Source: Syntrophaceae bacterium UBA7544
GTDB lineage: Bacteria; Desulfobacterota; Syntrophia; Syntrophales; Smithellaceae
NCBI GenBank assembly: GCA_002479215.1
Contig: DLME01000026.1
Coordinates: 1 to 9,339 of the forward strand
DNA: 9,339 nucleotides
Direction of reading: 5' to 3'
The position numbers and the translations under genes are program-made. Shown here piece after piece: positions 1 to 5,377 of this stretch. Numbering within the stretch: the first letter of the stretch is position 1; the number at the start of each line of letters is the position of its first letter. The notes beneath the pieces are model-generated. The model saw only the letters and a list, made by a program, of their open reading frames with translations, was not told the DNA's origin and made no database searches.

Positions 1-33
1 ATCATTTCGATCATCGATCACCTTAACCTTACT

Positions 34-60
34 AAAAAAAAACCGGCATATTTACCGGCT
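34..60 (-). terminator. Intrinsic (rho-independent) terminator, minus strand
   Basis: Read on the minus strand, an 8-bp stem (AGCCGGTA paired with TGCCGGTT, including two G-U pairs) closes a 4-nt AATA loop. The 3' arm runs directly into nine consecutive T residues. The plus strand has no T-run after the stem, so the terminator points left. It lies about 140 nt downstream of the M23 peptidase stop codon with no convincing gene between, so it most likely ends that transcript. Confidence 0.75.
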
Positions 61-196
61 GATTCGACAAGACTAATTTATTAACAATAGAATATCAGGC
101 CACGAGGCGGAATTTTTGGCAAAGGAAACGAGTATTTTTATTTTGCTCCTTAATTTTCGCAATTAAGACGAGAATCGCATTTTGCACTTCCGCTTT
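61..196. other. Noncoding stretch between M23 stop codon and terminator
   Basis: I see no supportable gene here. On the minus strand it would be the 3' untranslated region of the M23 peptidase mRNA. It contains one AT-rich inverted repeat, CTTAATT at 149-155 and AATTAAG at 161-167, with a 5-nt loop. That could form a weak hairpin, but no T-run follows it. Confidence 0.5.
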
Positions 197-1153
197 TTAG
201 AACTTATTTTTCAAGTACTTTCGTGGATTGACAGGCACCTTATTAACAAAAACAGCGTAGTGAAGATGCGAACCTGTACTGCGGCCGGTATCGCCCACAT
301 AGCCGATTACGTCTCCTCTTTTAATTCTTACTCCGTATTTCACGGCTATCCTTGACAAATGGGCATAAGCGGTAACCAATCCGTGGCCATGATCTATTTT
401 TACTAAATTGCCGTCCTGAGTATGGAAAGAAGCATCAATTACCAGTCCGTCCGCCGTTGCCAGCACTTCTTTTCCGAATCTAGTCGCTATATCAAGTCCT
501 TTATGAAATTCAACTCCGGATGAAAAAGGCGATGCCCTTGGGCCAAAATCAGAAGTTACCCATCCTTTAACCGGCCAGATAGACGGTGTAGCGGCAAGAA
601 TTGACTTTTGTTCGTGCAAGAAAGCTAATAACTCGTTGAAACTCTTTTCCCGATAATTAGCATCTTCATTTAACGCAGTAATATTTTTACGCATTCCCAA
701 AATCAACTTCTGTTGATCTTTATCCAACAATTCCTGTAATCTAGTTTCAGTATTAGCTGCTCCACCAATACCCAATGGCAGTTTTTTGTCTCGTCCAGTT
801 TGATGAATGGCTAATATTCTAAGCTTTTTATCAACTTGTCTGAGCTCCTCCATGCGATCGGAAAATTCATCAACCCGCAGAGCTAAATCCTGAACTTGCT
901 GAGATTGTTCTTTATTTATTCCTCTTAGCCTGACTAACTCCGCTCTATCCCTTTTTATACTCGCATAATCATAAATAAAATAAAGTGCTATGAGGATGGC
1001 TACGAAAGAAACTACAAAAAAACTGCTGACTAAAATTCCGGGAAGAGATATTTTTTTTACTGCGCTGTTAGTGCGCGGAATAACCATTAAAGTAAACAGG
1101 TTACCCGACATTTTATCTTTTAATATAGATTTGAAGGATTGCCACTTTAGCAT
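197..1153 (-). CDS. Membrane-anchored M23-family peptidoglycan endopeptidase
   Basis: Predicted zinc metallopeptidase that cuts peptide cross-links of peptidoglycan from the periplasmic side of the inner membrane. With the start used here it has 318 residues: a cytoplasmic N-terminus, one membrane segment at about 36-62, a charged coiled-coil-like stretch (about 66-113, more helix at 135-186), then a C-terminal M23/LytM domain (about 193-315). All expected active-site residues are visible: HxxxD (H217, D221), YAHLS (H265) and HLH (H296, H298). It therefore looks like an active enzyme, not a degenerate EnvC/NlpD-type activator. I chose the ATG at 1151-1153 because a TAGGAAG Shine-Dalgarno sequence lies 5 nt upstream. 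Longer readings starting at 1171 or 1189 have no such site. It has its own promoter and terminator, so it is probably monocistronic. Its biological role (growth, division or cell shape) cannot be told from the sequence. Confidence 0.88.
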   Translation of the reverse strand: MLKWQSFKSILKDKMSGNLFTLMVIPRTNSAVKKISLPGILVSSFFVVSFVAILIALYFIYDYASIKRDRAELVRLRGINKEQSQQVQDLALRVDEFSDRMEELRQVDKKLRILAIHQTGRDKKLPLGIGGAANTETRLQELLDKDQQKLILGMRKNITALNEDANYREKSFNELLAFLHEQKSILAATPSIWPVKGWVTSDFGPRASPFSSGVEFHKGLDIATRFGKEVLATADGLVIDASFHTQDGNLVKIDHGHGLVTAYAHLSRIAVKYGVRIKRGDVIGYVGDTGRSTGSHLHYAVFVNKVPVNPRKYLKNKF

Positions 1154-1156
1154 AAG

Positions 1157-1163
1157 CTTCCTA
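1157..1163 (-). promoter_or_regulatory. Ribosome binding site fixing the M23 start
   Basis: TAGGAAG on the minus strand has its AGGA core 5 nt upstream of the ATG at 1151-1153. The ATG and TTG codons further upstream in the same frame have no comparable sequence, so this site decides the start. Confidence 0.6.
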
Positions 1164-1194
1164 CTTATCATAAAAAAGAGAAAAGTCAAGGATT

Positions 1195-1207
1195 ACTAAT
1201 TATTAGT
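1195..1207. repeat. Perfect 6-bp inverted repeat with 1-nt centre
   Basis: ACTAAT at 1195-1200, a single T, and ATTAGT at 1202-1207 form a perfect palindrome. It lies in the predicted M23 leader, about 40 nt before the start codon. It could be an operator half-site pair or a chance AT-rich palindrome. Confidence 0.35.
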
Positions 1208-1255
1208 TAGTTTTTTAATTTATTCGGATTGAAGATCACCTACTAATCGATTTTT

Positions 1256-1280
1256 ATATAAGATCAGTTATTTCTTATAT
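1256..1280. repeat. Perfect 7-bp inverted repeat in the M23 leader
   Basis: ATATAAG at 1256-1262 and CTTATAT at 1274-1280 are separated by 11 nt. On the minus strand the element begins just after the predicted transcription start (near 1286). It could be a leader hairpin or a repressor operator overlapping the initially transcribed region. Confidence 0.35.
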
Positions 1281-1292
1281 TCGTTACCTATA

Positions 1293-1321
1293 ATTATGCC
1301 GTTAGTGTCTTAGAATGTCAA
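1293..1321 (-). promoter_or_regulatory. Sigma-70-type promoter for the M23 peptidase
   Basis: On the minus strand there is a perfect -35 hexamer TTGACA (complement of 1316-1321), a 17-nt spacer, and a -10 hexamer CATAAT (complement of 1293-1298) matching TATAAT at five of six positions. Transcription would begin near 1286, giving a leader of about 130 nt before the chosen start codon. Confidence 0.65.
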
Positions 1322-1378
1322 GGAAATGTTAAGCATTTTTTTGAAAACATTATTACGAAAATATCGAGAAACTATTGC

Positions 1379-1488
1379 CTGCTTGGTGATATTTTTGTAA
1401 TCGCCCCAAGTGATAATCAAATATTTCTTATTGAAATTGCATCTTTTTTCCATTAAAACAATAAAAAAAGAGGTTAACTGCTTGGTGA
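1379..1488 (+). repeat. 11-bp direct repeat, second copy over the start codon
   Basis: CTGCTTGGTGA occurs at 1379-1389 and again at 1478-1488, exactly 99 nt apart. The second copy contains the TTG/GTG start codons of the L,D-transpeptidase. No Shine-Dalgarno sequence precedes the first copy, so it is not an equivalent start. The function is unknown. Confidence 0.3.
1469..1474 (+). promoter_or_regulatory. Ribosome binding site for the L,D-transpeptidase gene
   Basis: AGAGGT lies 7 nt before TTG (1482) and 10 nt before GTG (1485). It decides between these starts and an upstream in-frame GTG at 1410, which has no such site and would place extra residues in front of an otherwise standard lipoprotein signal peptide. 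Confidence 0.6.
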
Positions 1489-2219
1489 AAATTATAAAAC
1501 TTTTCAGAATTTATCTTTCGTTAACCGTTCTTTTGGCGATTCTTTCATTGTCGGCATGTCTCTTGCGCCCTTCAGCTTCCATACTTAATGCGGAAGCGCT
1601 ATCCGCATTTCCTGAAGACAAAATCGGTAAATCTTCCCATGTTATTCTAGTAACGACTAATAATTCCTTTTTCTTCACTGAACAAAAAGTTCGCACTTTG
1701 GAAAAACATGCAGGCATTTGGGAAACTGTTTTCGAGCCTTTTAATGCTGTAATCGGAAAAAATGGTTTTGCACAGCCCGGAGAAAAAAGAGAAGGAGATG
1801 GTAAAACCCCCTCCGGCATCTATCCTCTTAAAATGACTTTCGGCTATGATGAGTCCATAAAAACAAAAATGCCCTATCGTCAGGTATTAGCTGATGATAT
1901 ATGGGTCGATGATGTAAATGCCGATGATTACAATCGCTGGGTAAAAAAAGGCGCCACGCAAGCTAAATCCTATGAAAAAATGAGACGCGATGATAGTCTC
2001 TACAAATACGGTATCGTTATCGAGTATAACACCAGGCCGGTCGTCAAAGGATACGGCAGTGCCATCTTCTTCCATGTTTGGGGCGGAGCTGATATAACTA
2101 CCGGGGGATGTGTGGCTGTCTCCGAAGAAAACATCATTAAAATTCTCTTATGGCTTGATCCGCAGGCAGAGCCGCTCATTATTATGGGAATAGAAGATGC
2201 AACGTGGAGGCTTCCCTGA
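1482..2219 (+). CDS. L,D-transpeptidase (YkuD-family) lipoprotein
   Basis: Predicted periplasmic lipoprotein of the YkuD family. These enzymes attack tetrapeptide stems of peptidoglycan with a catalytic cysteine, release terminal D-Ala and form 3-3 cross-links or attach other amines. The 245-residue product begins with a lysine-containing signal peptide ending in the lipobox LSAC (C26 when TTG is counted as residue 1). A family motif GDGKTPSGIYPL follows at 105-116, then the catalytic region: FFHVWGG (H198) and TTGGCVAV (C210). The usual S/T-H-G-C signature reads T-T-G-G-C here, and the arginine often found after the cysteine is absent, so it belongs to a variant branch. The start is TTG 1482 or GTG 1485, set by the AGAGGT site. 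Its stop overlaps the next gene's ATG by one base (TGATG), indicating translational coupling with the dipeptidase. Confidence 0.82.
   Translation: MVKIIKLFRIYLSLTVLLAILSLSACLLRPSASILNAEALSAFPEDKIGKSSHVILVTTNNSFFFTEQKVRTLEKHAGIWETVFEPFNAVIGKNGFAQPGEKREGDGKTPSGIYPLKMTFGYDESIKTKMPYRQVLADDIWVDDVNADDYNRWVKKGATQAKSYEKMRRDDSLYKYGIVIEYNTRPVVKGYGSAIFFHVWGGADITTGGCVAVSEENIIKILLWLDPQAEPLIIMGIEDATWRLP
2206..2210 (+). promoter_or_regulatory. Ribosome binding site for the dipeptidase gene
   Basis: GGAGG sits inside the end of the transpeptidase gene, 8 nt before the ATG at 2219. It makes this ATG the start in preference to the GTG at 2204, which is part of the same stretch. Confidence 0.75.
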
Positions 2220-2986
2220 TGAAATCAAAAATCGTTCTTACCTTATTTATCGTCACCACTTTGTGCTTTCCGCAATTCCTGATTAATTCACATTGCGCGG
2301 ACAAAATCCCGGAAGGCTTTGTCGATATAAAAGAGATGATTCCCGAAATACAACTCGATATTCGTTATTATAGCCCTCATAACTTCGTCGGAGAAAGAGT
2401 TGACGGCTATCTGGCACCGAAATGTATCCTCACCAAAGAAGCGGCGGAAGCGCTCGCTAAAGTACAAAAAGAGTTGGAACAGTTCTCATTGACGCTGAAG
2501 ATTTACGATTGTTATCGTCCGCAACGTGCCGTGGACCATTTTGTGCGCTGGGCCAAGGAAATTGACAACACTAAAACGAAAAAAGAGTTTTATCCGACAG
2601 TGGATAAAGCAAACCTTTTTAAAGACGGCTATATCGACAGCAAATCAGGCCACAGCCGGGGCAGTACTGTTGATTTGACCATTGTCCCCTTACCTGCTCC
2701 CATCCAGAGAAAATACATTCCCGGTCAGAAATTACAGGAATGCTACCTTCCCGTCGAAAAACGCTTTAAAGATAATAGTATAGACATGGGAACTGGTTTT
2801 GATTGTTTTCATGAACTATCGCATACGGCCAATAAAAACATCGGCCGGCAGCAAAAAATTAACAGGCTTCTGCTTAAATCACTCATGGAAAAACACGGAT
2901 TTAGAAATTACGACAAGGAGTGGTGGCATTATACACTGAAAAATGAACCCTATCCTGGCACATATTTTGATTTCCCAATCGAGTGA
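2219..2986 (+). CDS. Secreted D-Ala-D-Ala dipeptidase (M15, VanX/DdpX type)
   Basis: Predicted zinc dipeptidase hydrolysing D-Ala-D-Ala to two D-Ala. The 255-residue protein has an N-terminal signal peptide (K2-K4, hydrophobic core 5-22, likely cleavage near SHC-A, 24-27), so it should act in the periplasm, as Salmonella PcgL does. The VanX-type active site is complete: YRP with R100, SGHSRGSTVDLT with zinc ligands H145 and D152, and EWWHY with catalytic E234 and zinc ligand H237. MGTGFDCFHELSH at 190-202 is also typical of the family. It sits between an L,D-transpeptidase and an amino-acid symporter with almost no spacing, which suggests D-alanine recovery from the wall. No vanA/vanH ligase or dehydrogenase is present, so a VanX-style glycopeptide-resistance role is not supported. 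A cut in a slightly larger D-Ala-ended peptide cannot be excluded. Confidence 0.88.
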   Translation: MKSKIVLTLFIVTTLCFPQFLINSHCADKIPEGFVDIKEMIPEIQLDIRYYSPHNFVGERVDGYLAPKCILTKEAAEALAKVQKELEQFSLTLKIYDCYRPQRAVDHFVRWAKEIDNTKTKKEFYPTVDKANLFKDGYIDSKSGHSRGSTVDLTIVPLPAPIQRKYIPGQKLQECYLPVEKRFKDNSIDMGTGFDCFHELSHTANKNIGRQQKINRLLLKSLMEKHGFRNYDKEWWHYTLKNEPYPGTYFDFPIE

Positions 2987-2991
2987 GAAAT

Positions 2992-4236
2992 ATGAAAATT
3001 AAATTACCCCCTTTCTTAAAGTCATACGGTTTTTCGATTATCCTGATCATATCCATTCTTATCGGCGCTTTTCTGGGAGTCATTTATAAAAAGGATGCTG
3101 TAATCTTCAAGCCGTTCGGGGACATCTTTCTTAATCTCCTTTTTACGGTCATTATTCCACTTGTGTTCTTTTCCATTTCTTCCGCTGTTGCCGGAATGGC
3201 CGATATCCGGCGTCTCGGAAAAATCATTGCCGCAATGATTTTTGTTTTTGTAATTACCGGCCTTATCGCCTCCAGTGTCATGGTTGTCGGCGTTCAGCTC
3301 TATCCTCCCGCTGCCGGTGTAAGGATTGATCTGGGTTCCGCAGTAAACATCGAACAGTTCAAAACATCCGAACAAATCGTCAAAGCTTTTACTGTTTCCG
3401 ATTTTCCCGATATCCTCTCCAAGAAAAACATGCTGGCGCTCATTATATTCTCCGTTCTGATTGGCCTCGCCACTTCGGTGATTGGCGAAAAAGGAAAAGC
3501 CTTTTCCAATTTTCTTTCTTCGGCCAGTAACGTTATGATGAAGCTCATTTCTTTCATTATGTATTATGCGCCTATCGGCCTTTGCGCTTATTTTGCCTAC
3601 CTTGTCGGCGTTTTTGGGCCGGAACTGCTAGGCGCCTACGTGAGGGTAATGATCTTATATTATCCTACAGCAATTTTGTATTTCTTTATTGCCTTTACCA
3701 TTTATGTCTTTATTGCCGCCAAGGCAAAAGGAGTAAGCCGATTCTGGCGCAATATTATTCCGCCAGCGCTTACGGCTTTCGCTACCGGAAGCTCTATGGC
3801 GACGATTCCCGTTAATCTCGAAGCCGCCAATAAAACCGGTGTGCCGCAAGACATCAGCGAATTCGTCATTCCCGTCGGAGCAACAATGCACATGGAAGGC
3901 TCCTGCCTTGCCGCCATTTTGAAAATAGCTTTCCTTTTCGGTATATTTAATATGAATTTTTCAGGGGTGGAAACCATTGCCACGGCTATAGGTATCGGCC
4001 TGTTAGTTGGTGTTGTGGTAAGCGGCATCCCCGGCGGCGGAACGATTGGCGAAGTGTTGATCATTACTCTTTATGGTTTTCCTCTGGAGTCCTTCCCGAT
4101 TATCACGATGATTGGAACACTAGTCGATGCTCCGGCAACAATGGTAAACGCCATTGGCGATAATGTTTCCAGTATGCTTGTCGCCCGAATACTTGGCGGC
4201 AAGGATTGGATGAAAACTGATGGGGACTTTAAATAA
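2992..4236 (+). CDS. SDF/DAACS-family amino acid:cation symporter, probably for a neutral substrate
   Basis: Predicted inner-membrane secondary transporter of the glutamate-transporter fold (GltPh/GltP family). At 414 residues it has the usual length and hydrophobic profile (helices at about 12-34, 46-68, 77-102, 148-165 and onward). Family landmarks are present: the HP1 loop TGSSMATIP (265-273), the unwound TM7 segment MHMEGS (299-304; NMDGT in glutamate transporters), the HP2 loop GIPGGG (345-350), and TM8 with D379, N386 and D390 in DAPATMVNAIGD. The TM8 arginine that binds the side-chain carboxylate of Asp/Glu is replaced by A382, which argues against an acidic substrate. The start is ATG 2992 after GAGTGAG; GTG 2983 is an alternative that overlaps the dipeptidase stop. 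Close coupling to a D-Ala-D-Ala dipeptidase suggests alanine or D-alanine uptake, but this is inference. Confidence 0.85.
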   Translation: MKIKLPPFLKSYGFSIILIISILIGAFLGVIYKKDAVIFKPFGDIFLNLLFTVIIPLVFFSISSAVAGMADIRRLGKIIAAMIFVFVITGLIASSVMVVGVQLYPPAAGVRIDLGSAVNIEQFKTSEQIVKAFTVSDFPDILSKKNMLALIIFSVLIGLATSVIGEKGKAFSNFLSSASNVMMKLISFIMYYAPIGLCAYFAYLVGVFGPELLGAYVRVMILYYPTAILYFFIAFTIYVFIAAKAKGVSRFWRNIIPPALTAFATGSSMATIPVNLEAANKTGVPQDISEFVIPVGATMHMEGSCLAAILKIAFLFGIFNMNFSGVETIATAIGIGLLVGVVVSGIPGGGTIGEVLIITLYGFPLESFPIITMIGTLVDAPATMVNAIGDNVSSMLVARILGGKDWMKTDGDFK

Positions 4237-4246
4237 AATCGTCTCC
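4222..4246 (+). terminator. Weak hairpin overlapping the symporter stop codon
   Basis: GGGGAC at 4222-4227 can pair with GTCTCC at 4241-4246 (6 bp, one G-U) around a 13-nt loop containing the TAA stop. Only short, interrupted T stretches follow (AATTTCAATTTT). At best this is a poor intrinsic terminator or a 3'-end stabilising hairpin for the three-gene unit. Confidence 0.25.
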
Positions 4247-4290
4247 AATTTCAATTTTAAAGGCGTAAACTAAATTAATTTCTGAAATAT

Positions 4291-4824
4291 ATGAAGTCAA
4301 AAATTGCAGAAAAAATGGACGAACTCCGGAAAGTTTATGACTTACTTAATCTAGATTATGAAAAAGTATTAACCGGACCAAGCAAAGATAAAGCAACGAA
4401 AATAGACATTATAAAAAATAAAGTTATAAGAGGCCAGATTATTGTTTGGTATACAATAATCGACGAATTCTTGACAAATAGAATTTGCAGATATTTTTTC
4501 GGTAAGAAGAAAAAGTTTGAAATTCTTTGGAAAACAAAAAAATTTCAGAATTTCAATTACTACATAATAGAACAATTATATTTATTACAAAAACTGAGAT
4601 TGGCTAAATCGATTTCAAAAATTCCAAAAAATGTAGCCGCGGACATTGAAAAATTAAGCGTGTTGAGAAATGGAATTGCTCATACGTTTTTCCCAGAAAA
4701 TCTCCGTTCATCAAAGCCAAATTGGAAAGGTAAGGATGTTTTCAAGTTTGAAGGAATAAAATTATTATCGGAAGATATTTCAAAGATATATGCCGTTTTC
4801 TATCGAGATGAAGAATGGTATTAA
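4291..4824 (+). CDS. HEPN-like protein, hypothetical, AT-rich
   Basis: I do not recognise a named family. The 177-residue protein looks all-helical and lysine-rich, with no signal peptide or membrane segment. In its C-terminal third, IEKLSVLRNGIAHTFFPENLR contains R126-N-G-I-A-H131, which fits the R-x4-6-H motif of HEPN domains, and an asparagine directly after the arginine is common there. Many HEPN proteins are RNases in toxin-antitoxin, abortive-infection or CRISPR systems; others are non-catalytic. No MNT nucleotidyltransferase or other antitoxin gene is adjacent. By hand count, 4321-4800 holds 140 G/C of 480 (29%), far below its neighbours, so it was probably acquired by transfer. No clear Shine-Dalgarno precedes the ATG at 4291; the ATG at 4315 is an alternative. 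Coding status is fairly sure, while HEPN membership is a motif-level inference. Confidence 0.6.
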   Translation: MKSKIAEKMDELRKVYDLLNLDYEKVLTGPSKDKATKIDIIKNKVIRGQIIVWYTIIDEFLTNRICRYFFGKKKKFEILWKTKKFQNFNYYIIEQLYLLQKLRLAKSISKIPKNVAADIEKLSVLRNGIAHTFFPENLRSSKPNWKGKDVFKFEGIKLLSEDISKIYAVFYRDEEWY

Positions 4825-5070
4825 GATGCCGTGTTATAACCACTTCAATTAGAGATGGCCTGGACACATACCGTTAGCCAACCCAACAACGTATTTGTTA
4901 ATAATTTTTTACGAAAATATTTAAAAGAGACATTTGGTCTGCAGGCTCTCCAGATAAATAAGGGTAAAATCTTTACTCTTAATACCCTCTTTTGGGGAAA
5001 GTGTATGTACTTTTGAATAGCCACGAAAGCTTCTTGACAATTATTCGGCATTGCTTGTATTTTTACTTGC
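4825..5070. other. Intergenic region with competing hairpins and a promoter
   Basis: I see no gene here. AGGGTA (4961-4966) pairs perfectly with TACCCT (4983-4988). The same first arm, extended as GGGTAAA (4962-4968), can instead pair with TTTACTC (4972-4978, one G-U) around a 3-nt loop. The two structures exclude each other. The region ends with the promoter-like element at 5034-5063 that drives the following gene. Confidence 0.4.
5034..5063 (+). promoter_or_regulatory. Promoter placing the transcript start at the ATG
   Basis: There is a perfect -35 TTGACA at 5034-5039. The -10 is either TGTATT (5056-5061, 16-nt spacer) or TATTTT (5058-5063, 18-nt spacer), each matching four of six consensus bases. 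Either choice puts the transcription start within a few bases of the ATG at 5071, so the mRNA may be leaderless. Confidence 0.45.
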
Positions 5071-5358
5071 ATGAACATTTGTCATAAATGTAAAAAAGAA
5101 ATCGCGCCGGATTTTTTTATCGGCAGGCAAGCGCAATGTCCCTCCTGCGGAGCTGACCTGCATTGTTGCCTTAACTGCTCTTTTTATGATGTAGGTTCTT
5201 ATAATGACTGCCGCGAACCTCAGGCCGAAAGAGTGCTGGACAAAACCCGCTCCAATTTTTGTGATTTTTTTAAATTTAAACAAACAACAAACTCTCACGG
5301 TGACGCCAATTCGGGAACCAAAGACAAACTGGAAGGGTTATTTAAGAAAAGCTCATAA
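5071..5358 (+). CDS. Small Cys-rich zinc-ribbon-like protein
   Basis: A 95-residue soluble protein of unknown function with nine cysteines. C4-x2-C7 (CHKC) and C23-x2-C26 (CPSC) form a typical zinc ribbon. A second set, C33-x2-C36, C47 and C64, within CLNCSFYD, NDCREPQAERV and SNFCDFF, could bind a second metal. I recall similar small proteins with an LH-C-NC-FY, C-EP-AE and NFCD-F pattern in Deltaproteobacteria and some other Gram-negatives, but no established function. The last 25 residues are polar and probably disordered. An in-frame stop at 5035-5037 rules out an upstream ATG/GTG/TTG start, and no Shine-Dalgarno is visible, in keeping with a leaderless mRNA. Its end converges on arnD with 19 nt between stop codons. 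RNA binding, protein binding or metal storage are all possible. Confidence 0.75.
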   Translation: MNICHKCKKEIAPDFFIGRQAQCPSCGADLHCCLNCSFYDVGSYNDCREPQAERVLDKTRSNFCDFFKFKQTTNSHGDANSGTKDKLEGLFKKSS

Positions 5359-5377
5359 ACAAAGTTTTATAAATTAT

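Larger units (their letters stand above)
1154..1481. other. Divergent intergenic regulatory region
   Basis: This 328-nt AT-rich region separates the M23 peptidase from the plus-strand trio. It contains a strong minus-strand promoter (1293-1321), two perfect inverted repeats in the M23 leader (1195-1207 and 1256-1280), an interrupted inverted repeat CTTGG(1382-1386)/CCAAG(1406-1410), and an 11-bp direct repeat whose second copy covers the start of the transpeptidase gene. I see no convincing plus-strand promoter. GATAAT at 1412-1417 resembles a -10 element but has no good -35 partner. No gene is evident. Confidence 0.6.

Noticed and set aside
95..187. A 30-codon GTG-start frame directly after the M23 stop, in the same frame as the peptidase
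   Set aside because: The M23 domain is already complete before its TAA stop, the frame lacks a spaced ribosome site, and an open run of this length is expected by chance.
1410..1481. An N-terminally longer L,D-transpeptidase starting with GTG at 1410
   Set aside because: No ribosome site precedes it, and it would bury the lipoprotein signal peptide behind 24 extra residues, whereas AGAGGT is well placed for TTG 1482 or GTG 1485.
2219..2986. A glycopeptide (vancomycin) resistance locus because of the VanX-like gene
   Set aside because: No D-Ala-D-Lac ligase, VanH dehydrogenase or VanRS regulator is present. The enzyme carries a signal peptide, and an outer-membrane organism is already shielded from glycopeptides.
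4825..4900. A possible integron attC site after the AT-rich gene (core-like GTTAGCC and ACCCAAC)
   Set aside because: GTTAGCC does not fit GTTRRRY, and no correctly ordered pair of core sites flanks an imperfect palindrome.
4845..5078. A 77-codon minus-strand frame in the intergenic region
   Set aside because: It has no recognisable motif, covers the predicted promoter and start of the Cys-rich gene, and its composition looks random.
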